NCBI GenBank assembly: GCA_902585365.1
Contig: CACIDF010000007.1
Coordinates: forward strand, 1 to 35,895
DNA from: an uncultured Pelagibacteraceae bacterium
GTDB taxonomy: Bacteria > Pseudomonadota > Alphaproteobacteria > Pelagibacterales > Pelagibacteraceae
Reading direction: 5' to 3'
DNA length: 35,895 nt
Part shown: positions 33,123 through 35,895 of the stretch, piece by piece
How positions within the stretch are numbered: the first letter of the stretch is position 1
Layout of the letters: the number at the start of each line of letters is the position of its first letter
Position numbers and translations under genes: made by a program
Notes under the pieces: generated by a model
Databases searched by the model: none
What the model was told of the DNA's origin: nothing
Seen by the model: only the letters and a program-made list of their open reading frames with translations

Positions 33123-35015
33123 ATGGATTTCAAAGATATTTACCACAAATCTATAAGTAAACCTGAGGAGTTTTGGAAAGATATTTCAAACGATATCTTC
33201 TGGTTTAAAAAACCTACTAAAATATTGAATAAGTCTAAGCCCCCTTTTTATAGGTGGTTTGAAGATGGAGTTACAAATAGTTGTTATAACGCTATAGATA
33301 TTCATATTGAAGAAGGTAGAGGTGATAAAACCGCCTTAATTTATGATAGTCCCATTACTGGCAACAAAGCTAAATTCACTTTCAAGCAATTAAAAGCTAG
33401 AGTATCAAAGTTTGCGGGCGCATTAACAAATCAAGGAGTAAAAAAAGGTGATAGAGTAATAATTTATATGCCAATGGTACCCGAAGCAGTGGTCGCGATG
33501 CTAGCTTGTGGAAGAATTGGAGCTATTCACTCAGTAGTATTTGGTGGATTTGCATCAAATGAATTAGCTAGCAGAATTGACGATAGTAAAGCAAAAGTAT
33601 TAGTAACCGCATCTTGTGGTTTTGAGCCAGGTCGAACAGTGGAATACCGACCTCTTGTGGATGGAGCATTAAAGCTTGCTAATCATAAAGTAGAAAAGGT
33701 TATTTTTTTTCAAAGAAAAGGTCATGAAATAAAACTTAATGCTCCTTTAGAGATAAGTTGGGAGGAATCTTTGTCTAATGCAAAAGATACAGACTGTGTG
33801 GAAATGGGTTCAAACGAATTTGCATATATTTTATATACCTCTGGTACTACGGGAGTACCAAAAGGTATTGTTCGGGATATTGGAGGTCACATAGTTGCTC
33901 TTAAATGGACTATGAAAAATATTTATAACATAGACATCAACGATGTATGGTGGTCGGCTAGTGACATTGGATGGATCGTAGGGCATTCATATATTGTTTA
34001 TGCTCCATTGTTTAAAGGATGCACAACTGTTTTATTTGAGGGTAAACCAGTAGGAACTCCTGATGCCGGTGTATTTTGGAGAGTAATATCTGAATATAAA
34101 ATTAAATCTTTATTTACGGCGCCAACTGCTTTTAGAGCTATTAAAAAAGAGGATCCAGAGGGAAAATTTTTTTCAAAGTATGACTTAAGTTCATTTGAGT
34201 CATTATTTTTGGCAGGAGAGAGGGCTGATCCTGATACAATCAAATGGGCAGAAAATTTATTAAATGTTCCTGTAATTGATCATTGGTGGCAAACTGAAAC
34301 TAGTTGGGCGATTAGTTCAAATTGCACAGGAATTGAAATGCAAAAGACAAAATATGGTTCGGCTTGCAAAGCTGTCCCTGGTTATGATGTAAAAATTATT
34401 AAGCCAGATCAATCTTTAGCTAAACCAAATGAAATGGGGGATATAGTTGTAAAATTACCTCTGCCACCTGGTACTTTCCCTACACTATGGAATGCTGACA
34501 AAAGGTATGAGGAGAATTATATGTCAAATTACAAAGGATATTATCAAACCTATGATGCAGGACATATTGATGAGGATGGTTATATATGGATAATGTCAAG
34601 GACTGACGATATAATAAATGTTGCGGGTCACAGATTGTCTACAGGACAAATTGAAGAGGTATTATCTGAACATCAGTCAGTTGCTGAATGTGCGGTAATA
34701 GGAATTAAGGACCAGTTAAAAGGACAATTGCCTATTGGATTGATAGCTTTAAAAGCAGGTGTTACTAAAGATAATGATACTATATCCAAAGAATGTATTA
34801 AAATGGTAAGAGATAAAGTTGGACCAGTTGCAGCTTTTAAAATAGCGATAGTTGTAAAAAGGCTTCCAAAAACTAGGTCCGGAAAAGTATTGAGAGGTAC
34901 AATAAGAAAAATTGCCGATAAAGAAGATTACAAAATGCCCGCAACTATTGATGATCCTGCAATTTTAACTGAGATTTCAGAAGATTTGATAAAAAATAAT
35001 ATTCTTAAAAAGTGA
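33123..35015 (+). CDS. prpE: Acyl-CoA synthetase, propionyl-CoA synthetase (PrpE/ACSS3)-like
   Basis: This 630-residue AMP-forming ligase activates a short carboxylic acid to its CoA ester. Motifs: YILYTSGTTGVPKGI (A3), DHWWQTETSWAIS (A5 region), GYYQTYDAGHIDEDGYIWIMSRTDDIINVAGHRLST (A7-A8 hinge) and PKTRSGKVLRGTIRKIAD (A10 catalytic Lys, which is the usual regulatory acetylation site). The N-terminal ACAS_N part (FKDIYHKSISKPEEFW) and the ending YKMPATIDDPAILTEI fit the PrpE/ACSS3 branch rather than Acs, as does the ASCGFEPGRTVEYRPLVD segment. In SAR11 this would feed propionate into the methylcitrate or related pathways. It is divergent from proteorhodopsin and 26 bp upstream of a glycosyltransferase. 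Confidence 0.87.
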   Translation: MDFKDIYHKSISKPEEFWKDISNDIFWFKKPTKILNKSKPPFYRWFEDGVTNSCYNAIDIHIEEGRGDKTALIYDSPITGNKAKFTFKQLKARVSKFAGALTNQGVKKGDRVIIYMPMVPEAVVAMLACGRIGAIHSVVFGGFASNELASRIDDSKAKVLVTASCGFEPGRTVEYRPLVDGALKLANHKVEKVIFFQRKGHEIKLNAPLEISWEESLSNAKDTDCVEMGSNEFAYILYTSGTTGVPKGIVRDIGGHIVALKWTMKNIYNIDINDVWWSASDIGWIVGHSYIVYAPLFKGCTTVLFEGKPVGTPDAGVFWRVISEYKIKSLFTAPTAFRAIKKEDPEGKFFSKYDLSSFESLFLAGERADPDTIKWAENLLNVPVIDHWWQTETSWAISSNCTGIEMQKTKYGSACKAVPGYDVKIIKPDQSLAKPNEMGDIVVKLPLPPGTFPTLWNADKRYEENYMSNYKGYYQTYDAGHIDEDGYIWIMSRTDDIINVAGHRLSTGQIEEVLSEHQSVAECAVIGIKDQLKGQLPIGLIALKAGVTKDNDTISKECIKMVRDKVGPVAAFKIAIVVKRLPKTRSGKVLRGTIRKIADKEDYKMPATIDDPAILTEISEDLIKNNILKK

Positions 35016-35041
35016 TCAAGATTTAATTAATAGGCTTTAAT

Positions 35042-35812
35042 TTGAAAACATCAGTTGTTATTGCTAACTTCAATAGTGAAAATTACATAGAACAATGTAT
35101 TAACTCACTAAAATCACAAACTTATAAAAATTTAGAAATAATTTTTTTTGATGATAATTCCTCAGATGGTTCATTAAATAAAATTAAAAAATTTCCAGAT
35201 GTAAAAGTTATAGAGAATAAAATTCAAACAGAGCATGGATCCCTTAATCAATTAAATGCTTTTAGAAAGTGTATTAACCAAAGCACGGGTGACTTAATTT
35301 TTTTTCTTGATAGTGACGATTATTTTCATGAAAAAAAATTAGAAAAAATAGTCAATTATTTTAAAAATAATAATAGAGCCGAAATCGTATTTGATCTTCC
35401 AATTAATGTATATAAAAATTCTAATTACATAGATAGAGGAAACAGAAATTTTATTAAAACTTACTGGCCGTTTATTCATCCTACTAGTTGTATAACGATA
35501 AAGAAAGAAGTTGTTGAGAAGTTGTTTGACTCAATTTCATTTAACGACTTTACAGATGTTTGGATGGATCTTAGGATTTGTATATACGCACAACATATTT
35601 TAGGGAGTTTTAACAGAATTAATGAGAATCTCACTTATTATAGAAGAACAGAAAATAATATATCTTCAAAATTTAAAAAATATTCAAAAAATTGGTGGAA
35701 ACGAAGAAGTCAGGCACACGAATATTTTTATTTTTTTTGTAAAAAAAACGATATTAAATTTGAAAAAAATCTAGACTATTTGTTTACAAAATTTATTTGT
35801 CTATTTATCTAA
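35042..35812 (+). CDS. Family-2 glycosyltransferase
   Basis: This 256-residue GT-A enzyme has the nucleotide-sugar-binding start TSVVIANFNSENYIEQCINSL, FFDDNSSDGSL, and the metal-binding FFLDSDDYF near residue 93. It has no membrane helices, so it is probably a cytoplasmic transferase for a polysaccharide or lipopolysaccharide. The start codon is TTG at 35042, with no better ATG upstream and no clear ribosome-binding site; the family start motif begins three residues later, so the start is nearly fixed. It is followed after 2 bp by an epimerase-like gene, the likely beginning of a surface-sugar operon beyond the window. Confidence 0.85.
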   Translation: MKTSVVIANFNSENYIEQCINSLKSQTYKNLEIIFFDDNSSDGSLNKIKKFPDVKVIENKIQTEHGSLNQLNAFRKCINQSTGDLIFFLDSDDYFHEKKLEKIVNYFKNNNRAEIVFDLPINVYKNSNYIDRGNRNFIKTYWPFIHPTSCITIKKEVVEKLFDSISFNDFTDVWMDLRICIYAQHILGSFNRINENLTYYRRTENNISSKFKKYSKNWWKRRSQAHEYFYFFCKKNDIKFEKNLDYLFTKFICLFI

Positions 35813-35814
35813 TT

Positions 35815-35895
35815 ATGAAAAAAGTTTTAATTATTGGAAAAAGAGGTTTTATTGGTAGAAGTTTAAATAAATATTTAAAGCTAAAATATAAGGTA
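35815..35895 (+). CDS. NAD-dependent epimerase/dehydratase-like (5' part only)
   Basis: Only the first 27 codons are in the window. They read MKKVLIIGKRGFIGRSLNKY and onwards, a Rossmann-fold start with the GxxGFIG dinucleotide-binding motif typical of extended short-chain dehydrogenases such as sugar epimerases and dehydratases. It begins 2 bp after the glycosyltransferase stop, so the two are probably co-transcribed for surface-sugar synthesis. The reaction cannot be told from this fragment. Confidence 0.72.
   Translation, partial: MKKVLIIGKRGFIGRSLNKYLKLKYKV

Noticed and set aside
33123-35015. Acetyl-CoA synthetase (Acs)
   Set aside because: Length, the ETSWAIS region after the WWQT motif, the EPGRTVEYRPLVD segment and the PATIDDP ending fit the PrpE/ACSS3 branch better; substrate is still unproven.

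Overview
The window is about 70% A+T with very short intergenic gaps, many start/stop overlaps and mostly weak ribosome-binding sites. It carries blue-type proteorhodopsin next to ferredoxin and a thioredoxin-reductase-like ferredoxin reductase, plus an alphaproteobacterial cysteine-poor DksA and an alphaproteobacterial-type LexA box (GTTC-N7-GTTC). Together these point to a streamlined marine alphaproteobacterium of the SAR11/Pelagibacterales type. That assignment is inferred from gene content and base composition, not from a search.

Layout. (1) 1-2871: a FecR-domain protein with a lysine-rich tail (its 3' end runs off the window), a TPR/beta-barrel outer-membrane protein and a small lipoprotein. 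(2) 2922-3885: two type IV pilins. (3) 4067-5085, opposite strand: two tandem STAS anti-anti-sigma-like proteins and an RsbW-like kinase, behind a promoter with a palindrome in its spacer. (4) 5092-13292: type IV pilus assembly genes pilC, pilB, secretin, pilP, pilO and a fused pilM-pilN. (5) 13293-13835: a gene-free region with eight copies of an 11-bp element. (6) 13836-15424: a small exported protein and a GAF-PP2C (RsbU-like) phosphatase. (7) 15468-16349: a possible 37-codon ORF and the prepilin peptidase. (8) 16342-22555: alaS, recA, a tolC-like gene and a glycerate-kinase-like gene. (9) 22555-25118: two GFA-family paralogues, then a LexA-controlled umuDC on the other strand. (10) 25135-29614: an ammonium transporter fused to a PP2C phosphatase, a family-2 glycosyltransferase, an unlisted 42-aa membrane peptide and a GT39-like glycosyltransferase. 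(11) 29693-32906: dksA, then a leftward proteorhodopsin-ferredoxin-reductase-GST string. (12) 33123-35895: a propionyl-CoA synthetase-like gene, a glycosyltransferase and the start of an epimerase.

How it fits together. Prepilin peptidase, two pilins and a membrane/ATPase/secretin set make an almost complete type IV pilus or competence pseudopilus; no pilT-type retraction ATPase is in the window. A partner-switching module (two STAS proteins, one kinase, one GAF-phosphatase) is interleaved with the pilus genes. A second phosphatase of the same family is fused to an ammonium transporter 10 kb away. The most interesting hypothesis is that ammonium availability (Amt-PP2C) and another signal (GAF-PP2C) converge on the two STAS proteins and the kinase. 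No sigma factor is nearby, so the output is unknown. The 8-copy repeat upstream of the pilus operon is the strongest unexplained DNA-level signal. A DNA-damage group (recA, umuDC) with LexA-type operators and a light-energy group (proteorhodopsin with redox partners) complete the picture. No CRISPR array, insertion sequence, rRNA or tRNA gene was recognised.
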